Positions 8,951 to 18,836 of a stretch of 64,000 bases of DNA are shown here, piece by piece. The notes under the pieces were generated by a model. That model did no database searches, was not told the DNA's origin, and worked only from the letters and a program-made list of their open reading frames with translations. Where the stretch lies: positions 3,100,001 through 3,164,000 of the forward strand of contig JAILXR010000001.1 in NCBI GenBank assembly GCA_050789445.1, in the 5' to 3' direction. Positions within the stretch are counted from its first letter, which is position 1. Each line of letters starts with the position of its first letter. This stretch comes from JAWSVE01 sp050789445 (GTDB lineage: Bacteria > Pseudomonadota > Gammaproteobacteria > Pseudomonadales > Cellvibrionaceae). Position numbers and translations under genes: made by a program.

Positions 8951-9338
8951 TTGTTATTGTCCTGTGTCGCGGGCGTTCAGTAGTGAAGATATTTACGCTA
9001 AGTTAAAAAGATGTAAGGTAAATAAGTCAATGCGGCTGAAAGATTCTATCAAACCATATCAATATGAAGTTTATGTGAATTGATTATGCTTGATACTGAC
9101 GGATTAAATGTGAAGTTCCTAGCGGCTAAAAAGAACTTGTGATGTAGGTAACGAAAAAAACAGTTTTATGAGAACTGATCACTGAGGAGATTGAGTGCCG
9201 GACGATGAGTTCAGCAGTGGTTAACAATAGTGCAACCTCATCTATAGAGGCGTATAGTAAGCGTCGATAAATAATTGAGCTACATAAAATAGAAGTAGCA
9301 TCAAGTAAACAAAATAGTATTTATAAAAGAGAAAAATT
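8951..9338. other. Intergenic region before rnr
   Basis: This 388-bp spacer lies between divergent genes and should hold the promoters of the nuclease (minus) and rnr (plus). I found no tRNA, no convincing ORF and no strong operator. A short hairpin (CCTC/GAGG at about 9236-9250) is the only structure seen. Confidence 0.4.
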
Positions 9339-11774
9339 TTGAGTAAAAAAAGTAATAAAAGTACAACCGATAAAGATCCTTTCGCATCACGCGAAGCGGA
9401 TAAATACGAAAACCCTATACCTAGTCGAGAATTCATTCTTGAGCTGCTTGAATCAGCTGGCGGTCCCCTGAATCACGCTGAGCTGTCAGAACGATTGGCG
9501 TTAACCGATGAAGACTCTATAGAGGGATTGCGGCGACGTTTAATTGCAATGGAGCGAGACGGCCAATTAATTCGAGATCGGCGAAAGGCTTATGGCCGTG
9601 TCGACAAAATGGATTTAATGAGCGGACGTATACAGGGCCATAAAGATGGCTATGGATTTTTTATTCCGCAAGATGGCGGAGATGATTTGTATCTTACCTT
9701 TCGCCAAATGCAAAAAGTGTTTGATGGCGATGAAGTACTGGTTCGTCAGTCGGGTAGTGGTTTTAAGGGAAAGAAAGAAGCTGTCATTGTTGAGGTGCTT
9801 TCTCATAACACGACGCAATTAGTGGGACGTTTTTTTAAAGAAAAAGGTATTCAATTTGTTCGTCCTGACAATACTCGTATGCCAATCGATGTACTAGTTG
9901 CGTCTGGGGATGAAGGAGATGCACAACAAGGACAATATGTTGAATTAGAAATCACTCAGCAGCCAAATCGAAAAGGTCCTGCCAGCGGGAAGATTGTTAA
10001 AGTGCTTGGTGATCATATGGCTCCAGGCATGGAAATAGATGTAGCTATTCGAAGCCATAGTATTCCGCATGTGTGGCCAACAGCAGTAGAAGCGGAAGCG
10101 AATGCTTTATCGACAGAAGTATTAGAAAAAGATAAAGAACTTCGAATAGATCTTCGCGATTTACCATTCGTGACGATTGATGGCGAAGATGCTCGTGATT
10201 TTGATGACGCGGTTTATTGTGAGCGTAAAAAAAATGGCGGCTGGCGTTTGTGGGTTGCCATTGCTGATGTTTCTCATTATGTACATCCTGACTCGCCGTT
10301 AGATAAAGAAGCACAACTTCGTGGTAATTCTGTTTATTTTCCGGATCATGTTATTCCTATGTTACCGGAAGCCTTGTCTAACGGTTTATGTTCATTGAAG
10401 CCGGAAGTTGATCGGCTGTGCATGGTGTGTGAAATGACGGTTAGTGAAGCAGGAAAAATCACTGGCTATAAGTTTTATGAGGCGGTAATGCATTCTCATG
10501 CACGCTTAACGTATAACAAAGTCGGCACGATGTTGGCCGAAAAAGGAAATCCTAAAAGCGGTTTGCGAAAGCATTATCATAATATCGTTAAACATGTTGA
10601 TGAGCTGCATAATTTGTACGGAGCTTTCCGTTCAGAAAGAGATGAACGTGGTGCAATAGAATTTGAAACCGTTGAAACGCGGATTGTTTTTGATGAGCAA
10701 AGAAAAATTAAAGAAATTGTTCCTGTTTATCGAAATGATGCTCATAAATTAATTGAAGAATGCATGTTGGCTGCCAATGTATGTGCGGCTAAGTTTTTAG
10801 AAAAACATGACGTGATTAGTTTATTCCGAGTTCATGAAGGCCCAACAGATGAAAAGCTTGAAAATCTTCGAGAATTTATTGCTGAAATTGGATTGTATTT
10901 GCCGGGCGGAAAAAAACCAAAGCCAGAGCATTACCAAGAGCTGATGGCGCAAACAGAAAGTCGCCCAGACAAAAAGTTAATTCAAACAGTGATGTTGCGC
11001 AGCTTAAAGCAAGCGGTTTATCAGCCTGATAATAAAGGGCATTTTGGTTTGAATTATTCTGGTTATGCGCATTTCACGTCACCTATTCGACGTTACCCGG
11101 ATCTTCTTGTTCATCGTGGTATTCGGCATATTGTTCGTTCGAAAAAAGAATCAAGTAATGTACGTCGAGTTGATGGCGCAAAACCGTTAAAAGTAAAAGA
11201 TATTTATCCTTACGATATGCAAGCTATGCTTGTATTCGGTGAGCAGTGCTCCTTAACTGAGCGTAGAGCGGATGAGGCAACACGCGATGTTGTCAGTTGG
11301 TTGAAGTGTGAGTTTTTACAAGATCATGTAGGAGATCAATTCCCTGGTGTTGTTACCGCTGTTACAGGCTTTGGTTTGTTTGTTGAATTAAAAGATTTGT
11401 ACGTGGAAGGTTTAATTCATATCACAGGTCTGCCGAGAGATTACTACCACTTCCAACCTGCACGACATCGTTTGGTCGGTGAAAATTCTAGACGTACTTT
11501 CCGCCTAGGCGATGAATTATTAGTGCAAGTGGCCAGTGTTAACTTGGAAGAAAGGAAAGTTGATTTTGAGTTGATAGACAGTAAAAAAACGAAAGTCAAT
11601 TTAGTGTCTAAAGAAGAAGCCTTAGATGCCTCCAAAGAAAACAAAAAAGGAAGAGGTAAAGGAGGGGGCGATAAAAAAACAGATAAGAATAAAACGAAAA
11701 ACAAAAAATCTTCAGCCAAGCCGCAAAAGAAATCAGGGAAAAATAAAAGCGTAAGGAAGAAGAATAAAAAATAA
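9339..11774 (+). CDS. rnr: Ribonuclease R
   Basis: This is an 811-residue 3'-5' exoribonuclease that degrades structured RNA and acts in trans-translation and rRNA quality control. It has an N-terminal winged-helix/cold-shock region (~25-250) and a catalytic RNB domain (~255-590) with GEDARDFDDAV carrying the Mg-binding aspartates. An S1 domain (~645-725, GVVTAVTGFGLFVELKDLYVEGL) and a Lys-rich tail (~750-811) follow. The start is a TTG at 9339, weakly supported by AAGAGAAAA upstream. It heads the cluster rnr-rlmB-orf-rpsF-rpsR-orf-rplI-dnaB. Confidence 0.97.
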   Translation: MSKKSNKSTTDKDPFASREADKYENPIPSREFILELLESAGGPLNHAELSERLALTDEDSIEGLRRRLIAMERDGQLIRDRRKAYGRVDKMDLMSGRIQGHKDGYGFFIPQDGGDDLYLTFRQMQKVFDGDEVLVRQSGSGFKGKKEAVIVEVLSHNTTQLVGRFFKEKGIQFVRPDNTRMPIDVLVASGDEGDAQQGQYVELEITQQPNRKGPASGKIVKVLGDHMAPGMEIDVAIRSHSIPHVWPTAVEAEANALSTEVLEKDKELRIDLRDLPFVTIDGEDARDFDDAVYCERKKNGGWRLWVAIADVSHYVHPDSPLDKEAQLRGNSVYFPDHVIPMLPEALSNGLCSLKPEVDRLCMVCEMTVSEAGKITGYKFYEAVMHSHARLTYNKVGTMLAEKGNPKSGLRKHYHNIVKHVDELHNLYGAFRSERDERGAIEFETVETRIVFDEQRKIKEIVPVYRNDAHKLIEECMLAANVCAAKFLEKHDVISLFRVHEGPTDEKLENLREFIAEIGLYLPGGKKPKPEHYQELMAQTESRPDKKLIQTVMLRSLKQAVYQPDNKGHFGLNYSGYAHFTSPIRRYPDLLVHRGIRHIVRSKKESSNVRRVDGAKPLKVKDIYPYDMQAMLVFGEQCSLTERRADEATRDVVSWLKCEFLQDHVGDQFPGVVTAVTGFGLFVELKDLYVEGLIHITGLPRDYYHFQPARHRLVGENSRRTFRLGDELLVQVASVNLEERKVDFELIDSKKTKVNLVSKEEALDASKENKKGRGKGGGDKKTDKNKTKNKKSSAKPQKKSGKNKSVRKKNKK

Positions 11775-11862
11775 TTTTTTTGTTTTTTTTAGGTTAAGTT
11801 TCAATAGCACTTAACTGTTAGTCATTAAAAATTTAATTAGCATGAAATATTAGGGCGTATTA

Positions 11863-12651
11863 GTGAAACAGTCGAATAAGAAAGGCAGTGAATGGGTTTT
11901 TGGCATTCACTCCGTGCAAGCGCTACTCAAAACATCATCAGAGAGAGTTCAGCGATTATATTTGTTACAAAGTCGGAAAGATCAGCGCCTAACAAAGCTG
12001 ATAGCCTTGGCAGAAAAACAAGAAGTTAGTTTCGAATTTTTGCCGCGAGAAGAATTAGATAAGTTGATTGAGAATTCTGGGGGTAGCGACTTTGATGATC
12101 AGGATATAAATCATCAAGGTGCAATCGCTCAATGTTCTCCAGGAAAGGTTCATGATGAAGCTTTCCTTAATGAACTGCTAGACGGTTTGACGGAAGATCC
12201 TTTGTTGCTAGTACTTGATGGCGTTACGGATCCTCATAATTTGGGTGCCTGTTTACGAACGGCTGAAGCCGCTGGTGTTCAGGCGGTTATCGCGCCCAAA
12301 GACAATTCTGCCAGTGTTAACCCGACTGTTAGAAAAGTGGCTAGCGGAGCTGCAGAAACGCTGCCTTATATAGTAGTCACAAACCTTTCGAGAACGCTCA
12401 AAGCATTACAGCGACGCGGAGTGTGGATTGTTGGCAGTGCCGGCGAAGCAGAACAGTCAATTTATCAAACAGATTTTACGGGTCCGAAAGCGATTGTTAT
12501 GGGAGCTGAAGGGGAAGGAATGCGTCGATTAACGCGAGAGCATTGTGATTTTTTGGCTAGTATTCCCATGCAGGGGCACGTGGGTAGCTTAAACGTCTCG
12601 GTGGCGGTTGGGGTTTTCTTGTTTGAGTCCTTACGCCAGAGAGGCAAATGA
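11863..12651 (+). CDS. rlmB: 23S rRNA (guanosine-2251-2'-O)-methyltransferase
   Basis: This is a 262-residue SpoU/TrmH-family enzyme with a GTG start. The N-terminal substrate-binding domain begins FGIHSVQALL. The C-terminal knotted methyltransferase domain has the three SpoU motifs: NLGACLRTAEAAG, VMGAEGEGMRRL and IPMQGHVGSLNVSVA. In E. coli RlmB the last motif reads SVSSLN, so the H-V-G variant is a small divergence. It methylates G2251 of the peptidyl-transferase loop using S-adenosylmethionine. It follows rnr by 88 bp, as is usual in this class. Confidence 0.95.
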   Translation: MKQSNKKGSEWVFGIHSVQALLKTSSERVQRLYLLQSRKDQRLTKLIALAEKQEVSFEFLPREELDKLIENSGGSDFDDQDINHQGAIAQCSPGKVHDEAFLNELLDGLTEDPLLLVLDGVTDPHNLGACLRTAEAAGVQAVIAPKDNSASVNPTVRKVASGAAETLPYIVVTNLSRTLKALQRRGVWIVGSAGEAEQSIYQTDFTGPKAIVMGAEGEGMRRLTREHCDFLASIPMQGHVGSLNVSVAVGVFLFESLRQRGK

Positions 12652-12758
12652 TTAAAGTTGGGCGCTAGTTCGACGTTTGTTTGCGTTAGATCATCAGTCT
12701 AGGCCAGTATTTCTCATACACTCCCTGCTAGAAATAAATAAGCTAACAGGGTAAGTGA

Positions 12759-13046
12759 ATGATGTCGTATAAAAAAATGGCAGGTACATCAGCAGTTTTT
12801 GTGTTGAGTGATGGTCACGCCAATAAGCCTGTTGAAGTACAGGGGATGATATGGAGTGCTAATGAGCTCCATCTGGAAACAATGCCTACCACGCTCAGCG
12901 AAAAACCAGCAATGGCGACAAGCTTGGCGCTGGAGGGTTTGGAGTCTTACGAGCCTGCAAATCATGGCGATTCAAGAGAAGTCACTGCGTTAGATGCTCA
13001 GTTTGTTTATATCGAGCCTATAAAAGGCTGGGTTGAAATTGCTTAA
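12759..13046 (+). CDS. Small protein of unknown function
   Basis: This is a 95-residue soluble protein with no signal peptide. Two adjacent ATG codons (12759, 12762) follow GGGTAAGTG; either could be the start. The sequence is moderately acidic, with predicted beta strands (AVFVLSDG, EVQGMIW, FVYIEPIKGW). I do not recognise the family. It sits between rlmB and rpsF in an otherwise well-conserved cluster and may be lineage-specific. Confidence 0.6.
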   Translation: MMSYKKMAGTSAVFVLSDGHANKPVEVQGMIWSANELHLETMPTTLSEKPAMATSLALEGLESYEPANHGDSREVTALDAQFVYIEPIKGWVEIA

Positions 13047-13234
13047 ATACTGGTTTTCTGGAGTGTCTAAAAAATATTCAGTTACCGAGTCCATTTACTT
13101 GCATTACCACTACCAACTCCCTAAAATGCCCACCCCCGTTAAGCCTGCTTAATTAATAGGCTTAGCCCTCCTTGCTTCACTGTTTGCTCCACAATGAGTA
13201 AATGCAGGAAGCTTTTAACCCGTAAGGAGTCTTA

Positions 13235-13702
13235 ATGAGACACTACGAAATCGTGTTTTTGGTCCACCCTGACCAGAGCGAGCAAGTCCCCGGCATGATC
13301 GAGCGTTATACAACTGCGATCACTTCAACAGATGGCCAAGTTCATCGTTTAGAAGATTGGGGTCGACGCCAACTTGCTTATCCAATCAACAAAATTCATA
13401 AAGCACATTACATTCTAATGAATGTTGAATGTACTGAAGAAGCGTTGGGAGAGCTCACTACTAACTTCCGTTTTAATGATGCTGTATTGCGAAATATGGT
13501 GATGCGTTGTGACGAAGCGATTACTGAGCAATCACCGATCATGAAAGCAGAAACAGAAAATCGTGAGCGTAAGAGCCGAATGGATCGTCGTGACGAGCCC
13601 TCTACAGCTGAAGCTCCAAAAGAAGAGAGCTCTGAAACTAATACTGAAGAAGTAGTTGCAGAGACGCCAGAAGTCGAAAGCAATGAAGAGAAAGGAGAAT
13701 AA
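13235..13702 (+). CDS. rpsF: 30S ribosomal protein S6
   Basis: This is the 155-residue S6 protein, which binds S18 on the 30S platform. The N terminus MRHYEIVFLVHPDQSEQVPGMIERY is split here only by family expectation: beta strand, loop and helix are as in S6, and the block WGRRQLAYPI is diagnostic. Residues ~108-155 form an unusually long Glu/Thr-rich acidic tail, longer than in E. coli; S6 tails are Glu-modified there by RimK. A strong ribosome-binding site (AAGGAG) precedes the ATG. rpsR follows after 2 bp. Confidence 0.97.
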   Translation: MRHYEIVFLVHPDQSEQVPGMIERYTTAITSTDGQVHRLEDWGRRQLAYPINKIHKAHYILMNVECTEEALGELTTNFRFNDAVLRNMVMRCDEAITEQSPIMKAETENRERKSRMDRRDEPSTAEAPKEESSETNTEEVVAETPEVESNEEKGE

Positions 13703-13704
13703 GC

Positions 13705-13935
13705 GTGGCACGATTTTTCCGAAGACGTAAATTTTGTCGTTTTACTGCTGAAGGCGTAAAGCAAATTGATTATAAAGATTTAGAAACATTAAAAGCGTAT
13801 GTTTCTGAGACTGGTAAAATTGTTCCAAGTCGAATCACTGGAACAAAAGCAAAATACCAGCGTCAACTATCAAGCTGCATTAAGCGCGCTCGATTCTTGG
13901 CATTATTACCATATACAGATAGCCACGATCAGTAG
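13705..13935 (+). CDS. rpsR: 30S ribosomal protein S18
   Basis: This is a 76-residue basic S18 protein with a GTG start preceded by AAAGGAGAA inside the end of rpsF. Landmarks are the N-terminal MARFFRRRKFCRF block, IVPSRITGTKAKYQR and LSSCIKRARFLALLPYT. It pairs with S6 in the small subunit. The gene is translationally close to rpsF (2-bp gap), as expected. Confidence 0.97.
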   Translation: MARFFRRRKFCRFTAEGVKQIDYKDLETLKAYVSETGKIVPSRITGTKAKYQRQLSSCIKRARFLALLPYTDSHDQ

Positions 13936-14012
13936 TCACTTTTAGCGTGAATCATACGAATTTTTTCTTGTATCTTTCACGCTACAAGCTGGGAAAAAAG
14001 GGGTAGTTTGCA

Positions 14013-14888
14013 ATGCGTGCCTTGGCAGAATATGTCATGCGCGGTCGAGTTCAGGCCGCAACTGTTGCATTACTTTGTACATTTTTACCCTTAGTCAGCC
14101 CTGCTGTCGTTGCACTTGTCACGTTAAGGCGTGGAGTAGTAGATGGTGCAAATATTGCTCTTTGGGCTTTTTTACCTGTTGTCGTTTTTACGGTATTAAA
14201 TCCCGCATTGTTACCAGTAACATTTATTAGCTTAAGTGTGTTGGTGGCGTTGGTCGGTGGAGCAATAGTATTAAAAGCGGGATCATTTTGGCCTGCGAGT
14301 GTTTTAGGTTTAGCGTTTATTGCTGCGACAGGTGGTTTTGTTTTTGGGTTAAGCTTTCCTGATTATTTAAATGAACTGATAGAGGCATTAAATAGCGCGC
14401 AACAAGAAGCGATAAAAGCAAGTGGAGTAAAAGATGTCGAAGTGACACCATTTACTCATTCACTCTTAGTGGGTGTCGTTGCTTTTGCGATAGCGATAAA
14501 TGCATTAATGGCGCTTTTGATTGGTCGTTGGTGGCAAGCAATACTGTACAACCCTGGTGGATTTCAAGAAGAGCTTCACCAGTTGCAGATGTCGAAGACA
14601 CAATCATTATTTTGTTTAGGTCTTTTCGGTATTAGTTTTATTCAGTCTTCGTTTTGGTTTTGGGGTTTGCTAGCAGCAATTCCATTATTCATGGTGAGTG
14701 CAGCGGTTGTTCATCATCGTGTATCTCAAAGAAAGCAAGGCGTGCAATGGTTGGTGTTGTTTTATATTTTAGCCTTCGCAGTTCAGCCAATTTTATGGGT
14801 TGTACTAATATTTGGATTCACTGATGCTTGGATAGATTATCGTCGCTTATTGAATGCAAAAAATGCTGAACCAGAAGATGAGCAATAA
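14013..14888 (+). CDS. Inner-membrane protein between rpsR and rplI
   Basis: This is a 291-residue polytopic membrane protein with about eight hydrophobic segments and an acidic C-terminal end. In Pseudomonas-type genomes an uncharacterised membrane gene occupies exactly this position between rpsR and rplI, and the hydrophobic profile agrees. It resembles DUF2232 (YybS-like) proteins. Its role is unknown. It is co-oriented, with 77 bp to rpsR and 111 bp to rplI. Confidence 0.8.
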   Translation: MRALAEYVMRGRVQAATVALLCTFLPLVSPAVVALVTLRRGVVDGANIALWAFLPVVVFTVLNPALLPVTFISLSVLVALVGGAIVLKAGSFWPASVLGLAFIAATGGFVFGLSFPDYLNELIEALNSAQQEAIKASGVKDVEVTPFTHSLLVGVVAFAIAINALMALLIGRWWQAILYNPGGFQEELHQLQMSKTQSLFCLGLFGISFIQSSFWFWGLLAAIPLFMVSAAVVHHRVSQRKQGVQWLVLFYILAFAVQPILWVVLIFGFTDAWIDYRRLLNAKNAEPEDEQ

Positions 14889-14999
14889 GAAGACTAACAA
14901 TAAAATGAAAGTCGCTTTTTAAATGTGATTAGTAAGTTAAATTGCCTTTAAGTTTTAAAAGCAATTTGAACAACAAGAAGTTTAAGTGAGGAAAAAACG

Positions 15000-15446
15000 A
15001 TGGAAGTTATTTTATTAGAGAATATTGGTAAGTTAGGAAGCATCGGCGATAAAGTGGCTGTTAAAGCAGGTTTTGGCCGTAATTACTTAATGCCACAAGG
15101 CAAAGCAGTTGCAGCAACGGCTGAAAATCTTAAAGATTTTGAAGCGCGACGTGCTGAATTAGAAGCTGCGGCAGCTGAAAAAATTGCTGGCGCAAGCGCA
15201 CGAGCAACGTTAATTGAGGCGTTAGTTGTGACAATCACAGCAAATGCTGGTGATGAAGGTAAGCTTTTCGGCTCTATCGGTACGGCAGATATTGCAAAAG
15301 CTGTGACTGAAGCAGGTGTGGAAGTTGCGAAATCAGAAGTGCGTTTACCTGAAGGTACTTTACGTGAAGTTGGCGAATACGAAATCGATATTCAATTGCA
15401 CTCAGAAGTAACTCAAGCGGTTAAGTTAACAGTTGTAGCTGAATAA
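15000..15446 (+). CDS. rplI: 50S ribosomal protein L9
   Basis: This is a 148-residue L9 protein. The N-terminal RNA-binding domain starts MEVILLENIGKLG and carries GFGRNYLMPQGKA. A long central helix (~40-75) connects to the C-terminal domain with GKLFGSIGTADIA. L9 binds 23S rRNA at the L1-stalk base. AGTGAGGAAAA lies directly upstream of the ATG. Confidence 0.98.
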   Translation: MEVILLENIGKLGSIGDKVAVKAGFGRNYLMPQGKAVAATAENLKDFEARRAELEAAAAEKIAGASARATLIEALVVTITANAGDEGKLFGSIGTADIAKAVTEAGVEVAKSEVRLPEGTLREVGEYEIDIQLHSEVTQAVKLTVVAE

Positions 15447-15699
15447 TTTTCTGTCATAGAAAATGGTAGTGTTGGGTTGTGAGTGTTAAGCATAACTTGT
15501 CATTAAATCACTGCAATAAAAGAGTTCATTATTTAAAGGTAGAGCTTTAAATATTTAAGCGCTATCTTCTGTCGTATTCCTAGCTTAAACGTTACAATCG
15601 GGTGATTGTCTCGCTGATAACTCGGCGTAACAATTGCCCTTTTTTGTGGCTGTCGTATATTGATCAAATACTAATCACTGAAAATTGATACTCTCTTTT

Positions 15700-17169
15700 A
15701 TGGAAGCTGAATTGCCTGATAATTACGAAGACGACTTCTCTGAAGATCCAGATTTTAATGATATGGATCCGAATGGTGCAGCGCCTGGTGATTTGGTGAA
15801 TGCAGCTCGTACTCATTCGTCAAACCAGCCATTACCGCACTCAATAGAGGCGGAGCAGTCAGTCTTGGGCGGTTTGATGCTCGACAACTCTCGCTTTGAC
15901 GCTGTCGCCGAATTTGTATCTGAGACAGACTTCTATCAAGACAGTCATCGTCAAATATTCTCGATCATGCTTGAGCTAGCAGAAGACTCTAAGCCGCTCG
16001 ATGTAGTGACGTTGTCAGAAGCTTTGGATCGTCATGGTGAATTAGATCGCATAGGCGGTATTAGTTATCTTGCTGAAATGGCACAGCATACGCCTAGTGC
16101 TGCGAATATCACTTCTTACGCTAAAATTGTTCGTGATCATGCGACTGTTCGGCAACTGATATCCGTTGCCAATGAAATAAGCCGTTCAAGTTTAAATCCA
16201 GCCGGTTTAGATTCTGATGATCTCTTGCAGTTGGCGGAGCGTCGAGTTGCAGAGATTGCAGAAGATCGCCCGAAGGAGGGCGGCTTTGAAGAGGTGAACA
16301 CATTATTAAAAGGCGCACTTGGCCGCATTGATGAATTGTTCAACTCGGATACTGACATTACAGGACTTGGAACAAGCCTTGCTGATCTTGATGAGAAAAC
16401 ATCGGGTTGGCAAAACGGCGAATTAATTATTCTTGCTGCTCGCCCTTCAATGGGAAAGACAGCGCTAGCATTGAACTTTGTTGAAAGTGCCGTGCTGAAT
16501 CAAGACAAGCCTGTTTTGGTGTTCAGCATGGAGATGCCATCACAATCGCTCGTCATACGGATGCTTTCGTCAATCGGTCGTATTAACCAGACTAAAATTC
16601 GGAACGGTAAATTAACAGAAGAAGATTGGCCAAAATTATCAGCAGCCGTCAGTAAATTGAAAGATCGGCCACTGTTTATTGATGATACGCCGGGACTAAC
16701 ACCGCAAGATTTGAAGGCAAGAACGCGTCGTATCGCCCGAGAACATGGCGAGCCAGCGATGATAATGATCGACTACATCCAGCTCATGCATACGGGTGGT
16801 GGAAGCGACGGGCGAACGCAGGAAATCTCTGAAATTTCCCGTTCCTTAAAAGGCCTCGCAAAAGAATATAGCTGTCCTGTTATCGCATTATCTCAGCTTA
16901 ATCGTGGTGTAGAGCAGCGCCCAAATAAGCGACCAATGAATTCAGACTTACGTGAATCGGGAGCAATCGAGCAGGATGCGGACATCATATTATTTATTTA
17001 TCGAGATGAGTATTACAACGAAGAAAGCCCTGAAAAAGGCATCGCGGAATTGATTATCGGCAAACAGCGTAATGGTGAAATTGGTACAGTAAGGGCTGCA
17101 TTCGTGGGCCAGTACACTCGCTTTGAGAATCTAGCTCCAGATTATTTTAGTCAAGATGCTGATTTCTAG
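15700..17169 (+). CDS. dnaB: Replicative DNA helicase DnaB
   Basis: This is a 489-residue hexameric 5'-3' helicase for the replication fork. I start it at ATG 15700; the TTG at 15685 would add five residues. After an acidic leader (~1-40), the N-terminal domain begins at LPHSIEAEQSVLGG. The RecA-like C-terminal ATPase has Walker A (ARPSMGKTAL), Walker B (MIMIDYIQLM) and the arginine-finger region RESGAIEQDAD. The acidic extension of about 40 residues before the conserved start is longer than in E. coli. Confidence 0.97.
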   Translation: MEAELPDNYEDDFSEDPDFNDMDPNGAAPGDLVNAARTHSSNQPLPHSIEAEQSVLGGLMLDNSRFDAVAEFVSETDFYQDSHRQIFSIMLELAEDSKPLDVVTLSEALDRHGELDRIGGISYLAEMAQHTPSAANITSYAKIVRDHATVRQLISVANEISRSSLNPAGLDSDDLLQLAERRVAEIAEDRPKEGGFEEVNTLLKGALGRIDELFNSDTDITGLGTSLADLDEKTSGWQNGELIILAARPSMGKTALALNFVESAVLNQDKPVLVFSMEMPSQSLVIRMLSSIGRINQTKIRNGKLTEEDWPKLSAAVSKLKDRPLFIDDTPGLTPQDLKARTRRIAREHGEPAMIMIDYIQLMHTGGGSDGRTQEISEISRSLKGLAKEYSCPVIALSQLNRGVEQRPNKRPMNSDLRESGAIEQDADIILFIYRDEYYNEESPEKGIAELIIGKQRNGEIGTVRAAFVGQYTRFENLAPDYFSQDADF

Positions 17170-17455
17170 TGAATTTAGAGCTTTGATAGTGTGCACTCAC
17201 TATATTTGACAGTGTTTCACTTTATTTGCCTATCAATTCATCGGTTTTCTCTTGTCTTAGTACTACCTCCTTCTTGCCAGTCATCCGTAGGCATGTATTC
17301 CTGTATAGTTAAGCCTCGTTGAGCGTGTACATGGGTAACATCCTTGTGTATTATCGCCGACCACGTTTTAACCAGTACGGTAACATTTTGGTTCTTTTAG
17401 GCCAGTTTAAGCTGATTCGACCTGGTAACGTTGAAGTAAAGAGGGCGGATAACCC

Positions 17456-18304
17456 ATGCAGATATACCACCACAAAGTATCAGTGCGAGCAGCATTAGAT
17501 AAGGCGCGGACCGAGGGTAAAACTGTTGGTTTCGTCCCTACGATGGGTAATCTTCATCAGGCTCATATTGAGTTAGTGAAAATTGCGCAAAAAACATCGG
17601 ATGTGGTTGTTGTCAGCATCTTCGTGAATCCCTTACAGTTTGGATTGAACGAAGATTGGGATAAATATCCGAGAACATATGAGTCAGATATAGCTAAGCT
17701 TCAAGAAGCGGGCTGCGACTATTTGTTCTACCCTGACGAAAATGAAATCTATCCAAACGGTATGGCAGAGCAAACACGAGTGATTGTTCCGACAATGACA
17801 GATGTTCTTTGCGGTGCGAGTCGTCCGGGCCATTTTGAAGGTGTTACGACAGTAGTCACAAAACTCTTCAATATAGTGCAGCCGGATGAAGCGGTTTTTG
17901 GCATCAAAGATTTTCAGCAGCTAGCGATTATTCGTCGTATGACTGAAGATTTATGCATGCCGGTAAAAATTACAGCTGGCGAAATTTTCCGCGAAGCCGA
18001 TGGCTTGGCGATGAGTTCACGTAATGGGTTTATTACGCCAGATGAGCGTCCAAAGGTTGGCCAGCTATACAAAAGTCTCAATTGGGTTGGCGATCAAATT
18101 AAAAATGGCGAACGGGATTTTTTACAGCTTGAAGCGCAAGCTGTTGCTCAAATTAAAGAAGCGGGTTTTAAAGTCGATTACTTAAGTATCAGTAATAGCC
18201 GTACTTTAGATCCAGCAGCTCATGATGATACGGAAATCACAATCCTTGGCGCTATGTACACTCAGGGAGCTCGATTAATTGATAACGTGTCGATTAGTCT
18301 ATAA
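17456..18304 (+). CDS. panC: Pantothenate synthetase (variant active-site motifs)
   Basis: This is a 282-residue ATP-dependent ligase that joins pantoate and beta-alanine in coenzyme A synthesis. The overall match to PanC is strong: VPTMGNLH, VVVSIFVNPLQFG, GASRPGHFEGVTTVVTKL, DGLAMSSRNG and the RLIDN end. Two active-site blocks deviate. The usual H-x-G-H is HQAH at residues 34-37, and the usual GEKDFQQL is GIKDFQQL. AAGAGGGCGG precedes the ATG. panD follows; panB, which often heads the operon, is not next to it. Confidence 0.93.
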   Translation: MQIYHHKVSVRAALDKARTEGKTVGFVPTMGNLHQAHIELVKIAQKTSDVVVVSIFVNPLQFGLNEDWDKYPRTYESDIAKLQEAGCDYLFYPDENEIYPNGMAEQTRVIVPTMTDVLCGASRPGHFEGVTTVVTKLFNIVQPDEAVFGIKDFQQLAIIRRMTEDLCMPVKITAGEIFREADGLAMSSRNGFITPDERPKVGQLYKSLNWVGDQIKNGERDFLQLEAQAVAQIKEAGFKVDYLSISNSRTLDPAAHDDTEITILGAMYTQGARLIDNVSISL

Positions 18305-18406
18305 CAGAAACTGAAAACTAATTTTTAATGGCGTTTTGTTAACAACACCAGAGATTCTGTCTAGTGTTAAAATAGAAAAACGCAACAAAGCGAAAGCGAG
18401 GTAGGT

Positions 18407-18805
18407 ATGAATACAACGCTACTGAAAGGCAAGCTACACATGGCAAGCGTGACTCAGGCCGAGCTCTGGTACGACGGCTCCTGTGCTATTGATTCTGATC
18501 TTGTCGAGTTAGCAGGTTTACGAGAGTTCGAACAAATCGATATTTTCAACGTGACCAATGGCGAGAGACTAACTACTTATGTCATTTTGGCAGAGCCAGG
18601 TTCTGGTATTATTTCTATGAACGGTGCAGCAGCAAGAAGGGCGCAAGTAGGCGATCGCATCATTATTGCGGCTTACGGCCAATTCAATGAAGCCGAAGCC
18701 GAAGACCATAAACCAAAATTGGTTTATCTTAATGAAGATAATACGGTTGAGCGTTCCACTAATACCATACCAGTCCAATTGAAAGAGCTACGTTCTTTAA
18801 AGTAA
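18407..18805 (+). CDS. panD: Aspartate 1-decarboxylase precursor
   Basis: This is a 132-residue pyruvoyl enzyme that makes beta-alanine from aspartate, the second substrate of PanC. The self-cleavage site is seen as YDGSCAID, with Gly24-Ser25 exactly where E. coli PanD is processed. LLKGKLHMASVTQAEL and NGAAARRAQVGDRIIIAAYG are family blocks. It lies 102 bp after panC with a good AGGTAGGT ribosome-binding site and ends at a strong terminator. The two genes thus form a short beta-alanine/pantothenate operon. Confidence 0.96.
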   Translation: MNTTLLKGKLHMASVTQAELWYDGSCAIDSDLVELAGLREFEQIDIFNVTNGERLTTYVILAEPGSGIISMNGAAARRAQVGDRIIIAAYGQFNEAEAEDHKPKLVYLNEDNTVERSTNTIPVQLKELRSLK

Positions 18806-18836
18806 GTTAGAAATACGCTTAGAATAAGTTCTCAAT

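Noticed and set aside
9181..9280. Possible tRNA upstream of rnr
   Set aside because: A tRNA-Leu often precedes rnr in related genomes, but no T-loop GGTTCRA, acceptor stem or CCA was found here.
11792..11818. GTTAAGT/ACTTAAC hairpin between rnr and rlmB as terminator
   Set aside because: There is no T-run after the stem, and the two genes normally form one operon.
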